From: Phenylobacterium sp.
GTDB lineage: Bacteria; Pseudomonadota; Alphaproteobacteria; Caulobacterales; Caulobacteraceae
DNA: 34,060 bases
Direction: 5' to 3'
NCBI RefSeq assembly: GCF_030654915.1
Contig: NZ_JAURWM010000392.1
Span: forward strand, 1 to 34,060
Shown here: in pieces, positions 24,007 through 30,921 of the stretch
Numbering within the stretch: the stretch's first letter is position 1
How the letters are laid out: every line of letters starts with the position of its first letter
Position numbers and translations under genes: made by a program
Notes under the pieces: generated by a model
The model's database searches: none
What the model was told of the DNA's origin: nothing
The model's input: the letters and a program-made list of their open reading frames with translations, nothing else

Positions 24007-24352
24007 GCTCTCGAAGTTCAAGGAGGTCGGGTGGGCCGCTTGCTTTCGGGTGAGCCACGCTCGCGCCGGTATCGCCACCACGATCAGCAGGCGGTGGGCG
24101 GGAACGCGCTCCGTCAGCTCCGGAAGCTCCCCAATCAAAGCTCCGCCTAGAGCAAATCGGCGCCAGCGGGGGGTGACCATGCGCGAGCGAAGCCGTCGAA
24201 CTGGACGCCGCTTCATGGGGCGTGACCGCGTCTGGCCTCGCCGACATTTTACGCTTCGGAAGAAACCTTGGCTTTATGTCGGGGTTATCTCCGGCGGGTC
24301 AGCCAAAGGGGCTTTACCCCTCAGGTCCGAAAGACCTGCTGCAGGAGTGTCC
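24007..24352 (+). promoter_or_regulatory. 346-bp intergenic region before the KaiC-like gene
   Basis: The only convincing element is GAAAC (24262-24266), 16 bp, GGTT (24283-24286), an EcfG-like promoter with two mismatches to GGAAC-N16-CGTT, 66 bp before the KaiC ATG. A GGAAC at 24104-24108 has no matching -10 element. The KaiC reading frame is open back to 24050, but the family-like start, with AGGAG upstream, is at 24353. No gene is supported on either strand here. Confidence 0.45.
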
Positions 24353-25864
24353 ATGCCGATTGAGTTCACCACCCCGACGAGCGAACCCCGTGTCGCCACC
24401 GGCGTCCCTGGTTTAGACGAAATTCTGGGGGGCGGGCTTACACGTGATCGCATCTATCTCGTCGAGGGCACCCCAGGCTCGGGCAAGACCACCTTGGCGC
24501 TGCAATTTCTGCTCAAGGGTCGAGAACTGGGCGAGAGCGGCCTCTACATCACCCTTTCGGAGACCGAGAAGGAACTTCGCGCGGCGGCCGCCAGCCATGG
24601 CTGGTCGCTCGACGGCATTTCTCTCTTCGAACTGGTGAGCGAAGAAGGCTTGGACCCCGACGCCGAGCAGTCCGTCCTGCACCCTTCCGACGTTGAACTG
24701 GGTGAAACGACGCGCGGCGTCATGCGCCGGGTCGATGAAACCCGGCCGATGCGGGTGGTGTTCGACAGCCTGTCTGAGATGCGGCTTCTGGCCCAAAATC
24801 CGCTGCGTCACCGTCGGCAGATTCTGGCGCTCAAGCATTTCTTCGTCACGCGGAATTGCACGGTGTTGCTGCTGGACGACCAGACCGCCGAGGATGGCGA
24901 CCTGCAGCTCCATAGTATCGCCCATGGGGTGATCAGCCTGCAGCGGACGCCCCAGGAATATGGCTCCCAACGCCGTCGCCTGGAGGTCGTGAAGATGCGC
25001 GGCATCAAGTATCGCGGCGGCTTCCATGACTTCGAACTCGACACCGGCGGCGTGACCGTCTTCGAGCGCCTCGTGGCCGCGCGCCATCACACCGCCTTCA
25101 GCCACGAGGTGGTGTCGACGGGGACCCCGCGGCTCGACACGCTGATTGGCGGGGGCCTCTCGCGAGGCACCAACACTCTAATCAGCGGCCCATCAGGCGT
25201 CGGGAAAACCACCACCGCCGTGCGCTGCGCCCTCAGCGCGCTAGAGCGTGGAGAAAAGGTCGCCTACTACCTGTTCGACGAAGGGTTGCCGACCCTACTG
25301 GCCCGATCGAAGGCGCTGGGCATGGACCTCAAGCCCTATATCGACAGCGGCCAACTTATGATGCGCGCCATCGATCCAGCCGAGCTCTCGCCAGGTGAAT
25401 TCGCCTTCCGCGTCCGCAACGCCGTTGAGGATCTGGGCGCGCGGACGGTCGTGATCGACAGTCTGAACGCCTACCTGCAGGCCATGCCTGGGCAAAAGTT
25501 CCTGCTGTTGCAGATGCACGAATTGCTGACCTACCTGAACCAACAGGGCGTGGTCACCTTGCTGATCCTGGGACAGCATGGCTTCATCGGCGAGGTGCGC
25601 AGCGACGTTGATCTCAGCTATCTCAGCGACAGCATTCTGTTGTTCCGTTTCTTCGAGGCGGCTGGAGCGGTTCGGACGGCGATATCAGTCGTCAAAAGCC
25701 GCACCAGCGAACACGAAAAGACCATTCGTGAAATCCGCCTGACCCCCGATGGAATCGAGGTCGGCGAAGCCCTCAGCGATTTCCAGGGCGTGATGTCGGG
25801 CCTGCCGTCCTATGAGGGCAAGGTCGCCATGCTGGGCGTCGGGGGTTCGCACGTCGATGCATGA
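24353..25864 (+). CDS. KaiC-like two-domain RecA-type ATPase
   Basis: A 503-residue protein with two KaiC domains in tandem. Domain 1 has Walker A GTPGSGKTT (39-47) and Walker B RVVFDSLSE (Asp138). Domain 2 has GPSGVGKTT (279-287) and TVVIDSL (Asp369). The paired catalytic acids of cyanobacterial KaiC appear as Ser69-Glu70 and Asp309-Glu310. The segment matching the Ser431-Thr432 autophosphorylation site reads DLSYLSDSILLF, so Ser is kept (Ser422) and Thr becomes Tyr423. The ATG at 24353 follows AGGAG by seven bases. The gene overlaps the hybrid kinase by 8 bp. No kaiA or kaiB is nearby, so a stress-signalling or timer-like role is more likely than a true clock. Confidence 0.92.
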   Translation: MPIEFTTPTSEPRVATGVPGLDEILGGGLTRDRIYLVEGTPGSGKTTLALQFLLKGRELGESGLYITLSETEKELRAAAASHGWSLDGISLFELVSEEGLDPDAEQSVLHPSDVELGETTRGVMRRVDETRPMRVVFDSLSEMRLLAQNPLRHRRQILALKHFFVTRNCTVLLLDDQTAEDGDLQLHSIAHGVISLQRTPQEYGSQRRRLEVVKMRGIKYRGGFHDFELDTGGVTVFERLVAARHHTAFSHEVVSTGTPRLDTLIGGGLSRGTNTLISGPSGVGKTTTAVRCALSALERGEKVAYYLFDEGLPTLLARSKALGMDLKPYIDSGQLMMRAIDPAELSPGEFAFRVRNAVEDLGARTVVIDSLNAYLQAMPGQKFLLLQMHELLTYLNQQGVVTLLILGQHGFIGEVRSDVDLSYLSDSILLFRFFEAAGAVRTAISVVKSRTSEHEKTIREIRLTPDGIEVGEALSDFQGVMSGLPSYEGKVAMLGVGGSHVDA

Positions 25865-27926
25865 GCGCATCTTGATCCTTGCGCCTCGCGGGCGGGACGG
25901 CCCCGTGATCGCCGAGACCCTGGCCAATCTTGGCTATCGCACCTTGATCTGCCCCGACCTCGGCGCTCTGACCGAGGCGTTGCAGGAAAAGGCTGGCGCG
26001 GCGGTCCTTACCGAGGAGGCCCTGGCGCAGGACGGGGCCGAAACGCTGAGCGCCTGGTTGGCGGCCCAGCCGCCCTGGTCCGACTTTCCGTTCATCGTGC
26101 TGGTCACCAAGCAGGCCGGAAAGCGGGCTCAAGCCGACGCGGCGCGTTTGCAGGCCATCGGCAACATCGTGCTGTTGGAACGGCCGATAAACGGCGAGAC
26201 CCTCGTCAGCGCCGCGGCGTCAGCCGTTCGCGCCCGACGTCGGCAGTATCTCGCGCGCGACCAGCTCACCGATCAGGTGAAGGCCGAGGAGCAACTGCGC
26301 TTCGCCTTGGAGGCCGGGCATCTCGGATCCTGGGAACTTGACCTCGAAACCCAACATCTCACCGCGTCCAAGCTGGCCAAGGCGCATTTCGGCCGCGCGG
26401 CCGACGAGGCCCTGACCCTGGACGACGCCCAGGCCGCGGTGCATCCAGACGACGCCGTCAGACGCTTGGCGAACCTGGACGCCTCGATCACGCAAGGCGG
26501 CGACTACCAGGTCGAATACCGCGTGATTTGGCCTGACGGCTCAGTTCACTGGTTGCAGGTGCGAGGCCGCCCCAACCGAGATGCGTGGGGCAAGCCACGA
26601 CGGATGACCGGCGTCACGTTGGACATCACCGAGCGTAAGGCCGCTGAGGCGGCCCTTATGGAAATGAACGAGACGCTTGAGCTGCGTGTCGCCGCGAGCG
26701 TTCATGAACTCCGCTGCGCCAACCAGCGTCTGATAGACGAAATCGGCGAGCGCGAGCAGGCCCAGGCCGCGCTGATCCAGGCCCAGAAGATGGACGCGAT
26801 CGGCCAGCTGACGGGCGGCATCGCCCATGATTTCAACAACCTGCTGACGGCGATCGTCGGCAATGTGGACATGATCGCCAAGCGCAGTGACGATCCGCGC
26901 ATCCAGCGCATGGCGGCCAATGCTCTTGAGGGCGTCGAGCGGGCGACCAGGCTGACCGCCCAGTTGCTCGCCTTCTCACGCAGCCAGCAACTCGACCTGC
27001 AGGCCGTCGAAGTCGACGCCTTGATCGACGGAATGGACGATCTTCTGACGCGGACCTTGGGACATACCGTGGAGGTCCGGACCGATCTGCACGCGGGAGC
27101 GACCCGGGCCAACGCCGATCCCAACCAGTTGGAGTTGGCGATCCTCAACCTGGCGATCAACGCCCGGGACGCGATGGGCGAAGGCGGAACCGTCACGGTG
27201 AGCAGCCGCGTGGCCGACGATTGGTATGAGGGCCTGCAGCCAGGCCGACACGTCGTCATCGCGGTCAGCGACACGGGACATGGCATTCCGCCCGACCTGC
27301 TGCAAAAGGTGTTCGATCCCTTCTTCACCACCAAAAGCGTGGGCAAGGGCACCGGCTTGGGCCTGAGCCAAGTCTATGGCATCGCCACGCAGTCCGGCGG
27401 CACGGTGCGCGTCGAGAGCACGGTGGGCGTGGGAACCGCCATCGAGATCTGGCTACCGGTCAGCCATGCGGGCGAGCGTCTGAGACCCAGTGAACTTCCG
27501 CAGAGTGAAACCCCGCTCAGCCTTGGCGAACGCGTCCTTGTGATCGACGACGATCCTGGCGTGCGCCGGTTCATCGTCCAGTGTCTCAAGTCGCTCGGTT
27601 ACTCAGTCACCGAGGCGGCGGGCGGACAGGCGGGGCTTGATCGGATCCCCGTGGACCGACCAAATCTCATTGTCGTGGATTTCGCCATGCCCGGCGTCAA
27701 TGGCGCGCAGGTCGCCGTTCAGGCACGGCAGGCGTTCCCGGACTTGGCGGTGCTGCTCGTGACAGGATATGCCGACGCGCGGTCCATCAAGGACCTCGTC
27801 ACGTCAGAGGCGGTGCTACGCAAGCCTTTCAAGGTCAGCGATCTGGCGATCGCGGTCCGGCGCGCGTTGGAAGATACCAAGCGGCTTGAGCTTGAGCTCC
27901 TTCCGACCCTGCACGGAGCCCCGTGA
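25857..27926 (+). CDS. Hybrid sensor histidine kinase with N-terminal pseudo-receiver
   Basis: A 689-residue soluble hybrid kinase. Residues 1-125 resemble a receiver fold (ILILAPRGRDGPVIAETLANLGYRTL, later FPFIVLVTKQAGK), but the acidic pair and phospho-Asp are replaced (AAVLTEEAL), so it is a pseudo-receiver. A PAS/PAC domain spans about 145-260, a coiled coil 262-310, then a HisKA helix with His324 (GGIAHDFNNLLTAI), an ATPase domain (Asn436 in NLAINARDAM; SDTGHGIP; GKGTGLGLS) and a C-terminal receiver with Asp608 (LIVVDFAMPGVNG) and KPF. The ATG at 25857 overlaps the KaiC stop; the longer frame to 25812 lies within kaiC. The coupling suggests it reads or controls the KaiC-like ATPase. Confidence 0.92.
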   Translation: MHERILILAPRGRDGPVIAETLANLGYRTLICPDLGALTEALQEKAGAAVLTEEALAQDGAETLSAWLAAQPPWSDFPFIVLVTKQAGKRAQADAARLQAIGNIVLLERPINGETLVSAAASAVRARRRQYLARDQLTDQVKAEEQLRFALEAGHLGSWELDLETQHLTASKLAKAHFGRAADEALTLDDAQAAVHPDDAVRRLANLDASITQGGDYQVEYRVIWPDGSVHWLQVRGRPNRDAWGKPRRMTGVTLDITERKAAEAALMEMNETLELRVAASVHELRCANQRLIDEIGEREQAQAALIQAQKMDAIGQLTGGIAHDFNNLLTAIVGNVDMIAKRSDDPRIQRMAANALEGVERATRLTAQLLAFSRSQQLDLQAVEVDALIDGMDDLLTRTLGHTVEVRTDLHAGATRANADPNQLELAILNLAINARDAMGEGGTVTVSSRVADDWYEGLQPGRHVVIAVSDTGHGIPPDLLQKVFDPFFTTKSVGKGTGLGLSQVYGIATQSGGTVRVESTVGVGTAIEIWLPVSHAGERLRPSELPQSETPLSLGERVLVIDDDPGVRRFIVQCLKSLGYSVTEAAGGQAGLDRIPVDRPNLIVVDFAMPGVNGAQVAVQARQAFPDLAVLLVTGYADARSIKDLVTSEAVLRKPFKVSDLAIAVRRALEDTKRLELELLPTLHGAP

Positions 27927-27955
27927 AGGACACAGCGGGGCAGGCTTCGTTTGTT

Positions 27956-27990
27956 TTCAGTGGGTTCAGAGCAACTCCGAACCCACTGAA
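27956..27990. terminator. Bidirectional terminator hairpin between convergent genes
   Basis: Perfect 12-bp stem TTCAGTGGGTTC/GAACCCACTGAA with an 11-base loop, in the 72-bp gap between the hybrid kinase and the convergent acyl-CoA dehydrogenase. A short TTTGTTTT lies on its left side, but no T-run follows it in either direction. Confidence 0.7.
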
Positions 27991-27998
27991 CAAGGGCG

Positions 27999-29222
27999 CT
28001 ACAGCCCCAGCACCATCTTGGCCATGATGTTGTGCTGGATTTCGTTTGAGCCGGCGTAGATCGAGGTCTTGCGGTAGTTGAAGTAGGTCGGCGCCAGGGT
28101 CGCGGCGTAGTCGGGACCCGCGCGCGGTTCGTTGCGCTCGCCGCGGATCTCGGCCCAGGTGTCCTGGACGAAGGGCTGGCCATAGACGCCCGCCGCCTCC
28201 AGGGCCAGTTCCGTCACCGCCTGCTGAGCTTGGGAACCCTCGAGCTTCAACATCGAAGACGAGGCCCCCATCGCTTCGCCCGCTGTCCGCGCCGAGAACA
28301 TCCGCAATTCGGTGGCGTTCAGCACGTCGACCTTGATCTGCAGCTCCGACAACTTCTTGCGGAAGTCGGGATCGTCGATCATCCGGCCGCCGCCATCCGA
28401 CGGTTCGACGGTGGCGATCTTCTTCACCTTGGCCAACTGGTTGGTCAGGCCCGCTGCGTAGGGATTACCGCGTTCGAACTGCAGCAGGTACTTGGCGTAG
28501 GTCCAGCCCTGACCTTCCTCGCCGATCCGGTTTGAGACCGGCACGCGGACGTTGTCGAAGAAGACCTGGTTGATCTCCTGATCGCCCTCCGGCGGCCCGT
28601 CGAGGGTCGGCAGCGGCACGATGGAAATGCCCGGCGTCTTCATGTCCAGCAGCAGGAACGTGATGCCCTTCTGACGGATCGCCTCATTGGACGTCCGCAC
28701 CAGGCAGAACATCCAGTCAGCCCACTGAGCGTAAGTTGTCCATATTTTTGAACCGTTTAGGACGTAATCATCACCGTCCCGATCCGCCTTCATCGACAAC
28801 GAGGCGAGGTCCGATCCCGAGCCCGGCTCGGAATAGCCCTGGCACCACCAGACATCGGTCGAGAGGATCTTGGGAAGGTGCTGGGCCTTCTGTTCCGGAG
28901 TGCCGAAGGCCATCACCACCGGGGCGCACATCTTCAGGCCCATGTTCGAGGTGGACGGCGCGCCGGCCAGGGCCATCTCCATGTCGAAGACGTACTTCTG
29001 GGCGTGGCTCCAGCCCGTGCCGCCATATTCGGTCGGCCAGTCGGGCGCGATCCAGCCCTTCTCACCGAGCCGCTTCAGCCAGCGGACCTGGCCTTCCTTG
29101 TTGATGTGGCCGTTCTTCGACTGAGCCATATGGGCCCGCATGTCGTCATCGAAGGCGTCGGCGATAAAAGCGCGGACCTCGTCGCGGAAGGCCAGGTCCT
29201 CTTTGGAGAACTCGAGATCCAT
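27999..29222 (-). CDS. Acyl-CoA dehydrogenase
   Basis: A 407-residue FAD-dependent acyl-CoA dehydrogenase that forms a C2-C3 double bond in an acyl-CoA and passes electrons to ETF. The N-terminal helical domain starts MDLEFSKEDLAFRDEVRAFI. The middle beta-domain has the substrate/FAD signature WCQGYSEPGSGSDLASL and SKIWTTYAQWADW. The C-terminal domain ends with YAGSNEIQHNIMAKMVLGL, the flavin-contacting family end. The WWCQGYSEPGSGSDLA form is typical of the branch acting on steroid- or branched-chain CoA esters in Actinobacteria and Proteobacteria, but the substrate is not proven. The ATG at 29222 starts 5 bp after the ABM-domain gene. It may act on CoA esters made by the acyl-CoA synthetase at 11.9-13.5 kb. 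Confidence 0.92.
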   Translation of the reverse strand: MDLEFSKEDLAFRDEVRAFIADAFDDDMRAHMAQSKNGHINKEGQVRWLKRLGEKGWIAPDWPTEYGGTGWSHAQKYVFDMEMALAGAPSTSNMGLKMCAPVVMAFGTPEQKAQHLPKILSTDVWWCQGYSEPGSGSDLASLSMKADRDGDDYVLNGSKIWTTYAQWADWMFCLVRTSNEAIRQKGITFLLLDMKTPGISIVPLPTLDGPPEGDQEINQVFFDNVRVPVSNRIGEEGQGWTYAKYLLQFERGNPYAAGLTNQLAKVKKIATVEPSDGGGRMIDDPDFRKKLSELQIKVDVLNATELRMFSARTAGEAMGASSSMLKLEGSQAQQAVTELALEAAGVYGQPFVQDTWAEIRGERNEPRAGPDYAATLAPTYFNYRKTSIYAGSNEIQHNIMAKMVLGL

Positions 29223-29227
29223 CGCGC

Positions 29228-29518
29228 CTACTCCACTGCGTCGAGATATTCGATTTCGGGACGACCGCCCATGCACGGGCCCATCTTGGCGCCGGCGGCC
29301 TTGAAATAGTCGGTCTGGCCGTGCGCCTTCAGGGCGTCTTCGTCCTTATAGAGTTCCAGCACTTTATAGACCGTAGGGTCGGTGCGGCTCTTGGTCAGTT
29401 GATAGGCGATGTTGCCCGGCTCGTTCGCGCGGACCTGCTTGGAGAGTTCGATGAACACCGCCTCGAACTCGGCGCCCTTGCCTTCTTGGACCTTCAAGGT
29501 CGCGACTACGCCGATCAT
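29228..29518 (-). CDS. Antibiotic biosynthesis monooxygenase (ABM) domain protein
   Basis: A 96-residue ferredoxin-like alpha-beta protein of the ABM family (PF03992): MIGVVATLKVQEGKGAEFEAVFIELSKQVRANEPGNIAYQL, then the typical YKVLELYKDEDALKAHGQTDYFKAA. These small dimeric proteins include quinol monooxygenases and haem-degrading enzymes, but many have no known activity. The ATG at 29518 has GGGAGA eight bases upstream; an upstream start 20 codons earlier is less likely. It is the first gene of a two-gene operon with the acyl-CoA dehydrogenase. Confidence 0.88.
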   Translation of the reverse strand: MIGVVATLKVQEGKGAEFEAVFIELSKQVRANEPGNIAYQLTKSRTDPTVYKVLELYKDEDALKAHGQTDYFKAAGAKMGPCMGGRPEIEYLDAVE

Positions 29519-29549
29519 GCCGTCTTCTCCCAACGTTTGTTTGAATGGG

Positions 29550-29578
29550 AGCCTAGAGGCGGGCCGGGGGGCAAGCAA
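29550..29578 (-). promoter_or_regulatory. Proposed sigma-70-like promoter of the ABM/acyl-CoA dehydrogenase operon
   Basis: On the minus strand TTGCTT (29578-29573) and TAGGCT (29555-29550) with a 17-bp spacer, 31 bp before the ABM ATG. Both hexamers are weak matches. Confidence 0.4.
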
Positions 29579-29612
29579 GGCGAAGTTGGGGGTTCACCCC
29601 CCACCCGACGGT

Positions 29613-29718
29613 TCGTCATCGCCGGGCTTGTCCCGGTGATCCATAAACACGACCCGCTCAGGCCGAACCCCGACTGCGGAGTCTATGGATGGCCGGCGTA
29701 AGAAGCCGGCCATGACGA
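29613..29718. repeat. Intergenic palindromic (BIME/REP-like) repeat element
   Basis: A 106-bp element bounded by TCGTCAT and ATGACGA. It is two hairpins in opposite orientation: a left ATCGCCGGG/CCCGGTGAT stem with one G-T pair, and a right perfect 9-bp stem ATGGCCGGC/GCCGGCCAT with a 7-base loop. The outer halves are inverted copies of each other with small indels, including ATCCATA on one side and TATGGAT on the other. The layout is that of REP pairs (BIMEs). A separate short G5/C5 hairpin lies just left of it at 29587-29603. The element carries no gene. Confidence 0.7.
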
Positions 29719-29749
29719 TCTAGCTAGAGAGTTCGTTGCAACCCGGGGC

Positions 29750-30052
29750 CTAGCGCCCCTGGCGTTCGTTCCAGCCATAGGCGACCCAGTGATGGCCGCC
29801 GAGGTTGCGCGCCTCGATCACCCCGTCGTTGGCGCTGTCGTTGCGGTGGGCGCGCGCACGCTTGGCGCGCAGGGCCAGCCCCGCCAGGGCGAGCAGGACC
29901 GAGGCCATCACCGCGATCACCACCACGGTCGCGGCGAAGAACACCGCCAGAACCGCGCCAATAGCCACCGCCGCGGCGGTGGCGAGCGCGCCGCCCACGG
30001 CCGACAAACTACGAAGGGCCGGACCGTGCTTCCGTGCGAATTCGCGAACCAT
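29750..30052 (-). CDS. Small membrane protein of unknown function
   Basis: A 100-residue protein. A short basic N-terminus (MVREFARKHGPALRSL) precedes a long hydrophobic segment of about 40 residues (ALATAAAVAIGAVLAVFFAATVVVIAVMASVLLALAGLAL), enough for two membrane helices. A basic stretch (RAKRARAHRND) and a hydrophilic C-terminus ending NLGGHHWVAYGWNERQGR follow. The ATG at 30052 has GAGGAAG upstream. Positive charges on both sides of the hydrophobic part suggest a hairpin with both ends in the cytoplasm. It stands alone, downstream of the J-domain gene. I do not recognise the family. Confidence 0.7.
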   Translation of the reverse strand: MVREFARKHGPALRSLSAVGGALATAAAVAIGAVLAVFFAATVVVIAVMASVLLALAGLALRAKRARAHRNDSANDGVIEARNLGGHHWVAYGWNERQGR

Positions 30053-30097
30053 GGCTTCCTCAAGGGCGCCGCTTGCTAACGGCTAAACGGATAATTT

Positions 30098-30115
30098 GGC
30101 CGGGCGATCCCGGCC
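30098..30115 (-). terminator. Hairpin downstream of the J-domain gene
   Basis: Perfect 7-bp stem GGCCGGG/CCCGGCC with loop CGAT, about 40 bp after the stop of the TerB-DnaJ gene. There is no T-run. It overlaps a sequence resembling an EcfG promoter (GGATC-N16-CGTT), so its role is uncertain. Confidence 0.4.
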
Positions 30116-30154
30116 GTCAACAATCTGCAGTAAAATCACGCGAAAGTGGCCTCA

Positions 30155-30850
30155 TCATGCCACGCCTTCGAGCGCCATAGCTTTGCGCTCGCGCATGATG
30201 GAGTCAAAGGCTGCGTTGATCGCGGCGGCCTTAGCCTCGGCGACCTCGATGAATTCGTTGGGCAAGCCGCGCGCGCGGGCGCGATCGGGATGGGCTTCCG
30301 ACAGCGCCGCCTTCCAGGTCGAACGCACGACCTCGTCGGGCGCGTCATGCGGCACAGCGAGGATGCCATAGGGGTCTTCGCCCTCGATCCCCAGGTGCAC
30401 GGCCTTCAGCCTGCGGAAAACCAGCGGCGAGAAGCCGAACAGGTCGGAGACATTCTCCAGATAGTCGAGTTCTTCCTGCGTCACCGCGCCATCGGCGGCG
30501 GCGATGTGGAACAGGCCGTCCAGCACATCTTCCAGCAGGGTCGGGCAACCGGCGTAACGCTTGGCCAGGCGCCGCGCATAGCTCTCGTAGCCGCGCGTCG
30601 TCTGGCGCGCGAGATCGTAGAGCCGGTGGATGTTGCGCTCCGACGCCGCGTCCGTCTGGAACACCTGAGCAAAGGTCGCGAATTCGCCCACGCTAGCGCG
30701 TCCGTCGGCCTTGGCGAGTTTCGCCCCCAGCGCCGTGACGGCGGTGGAAAAGGCGGGATCCTCGCCCGGCCGGGTGGCTGGGCAATCAGCGCAGTCGCCC
30801 GCATCGGGCCGGCGAACTGCGAGCCCAGCAATGTTGCGCCAGAAGCTCAT
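30155..30850 (-). CDS. TerB- and J-domain protein (DjlA-like co-chaperone)
   Basis: A 231-residue protein. Residues 33-155 form a TerB-like helical domain (ALGAKLAKADGRASVGEFATF and LFHIAAADGAVTQEELDYLENV, each with an acidic loop after Ala-Asp-Gly). Residues 158-220 are a J domain (DPYGILAVPHDAPDEVVRSTWKAAL) with the essential HPD at 187-189. This is the DjlA layout, but no convincing N-terminal transmembrane helix is present, unlike E. coli DjlA. A Cys-x2-Cys lies at residues 20-23. The ATG at 30850 is chosen since the longer frame has no family support. It should stimulate DnaK ATPase on unknown clients and is divergent from the oxoprolinase gene. Confidence 0.88.
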   Translation of the reverse strand: MSFWRNIAGLAVRRPDAGDCADCPATRPGEDPAFSTAVTALGAKLAKADGRASVGEFATFAQVFQTDAASERNIHRLYDLARQTTRGYESYARRLAKRYAGCPTLLEDVLDGLFHIAAADGAVTQEELDYLENVSDLFGFSPLVFRRLKAVHLGIEGEDPYGILAVPHDAPDEVVRSTWKAALSEAHPDRARARGLPNEFIEVAEAKAAAINAAFDSIMRERKAMALEGVA

Positions 30851-30921
30851 GGGAGTATCCAACCTAGTAAGGGGCCGCCGCCGCCCTGACAATGCGAATT
30901 GACCCACGGGAAGGTTACGGT

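Noticed and set aside
24104-24108. A GGAAC sequence upstream of the KaiC-like gene
   Set aside because: No SGTT element lies 15-17 bp downstream.
23539-24247. Minus-strand open frames across the gap before the KaiC-like gene
   Set aside because: Two overlapping frames compete, neither has a ribosome site or family features, and they run antisense to the small protein gene at 23797-24006.
30086-30110. GGATC-N16-CGTT upstream of the small membrane protein, resembling an EcfG promoter
   Set aside because: The -35 has a mismatch at a key A and the sequence is explained by the GGCCGGG/CCCGGCC hairpin; it is too weak to list as a promoter.
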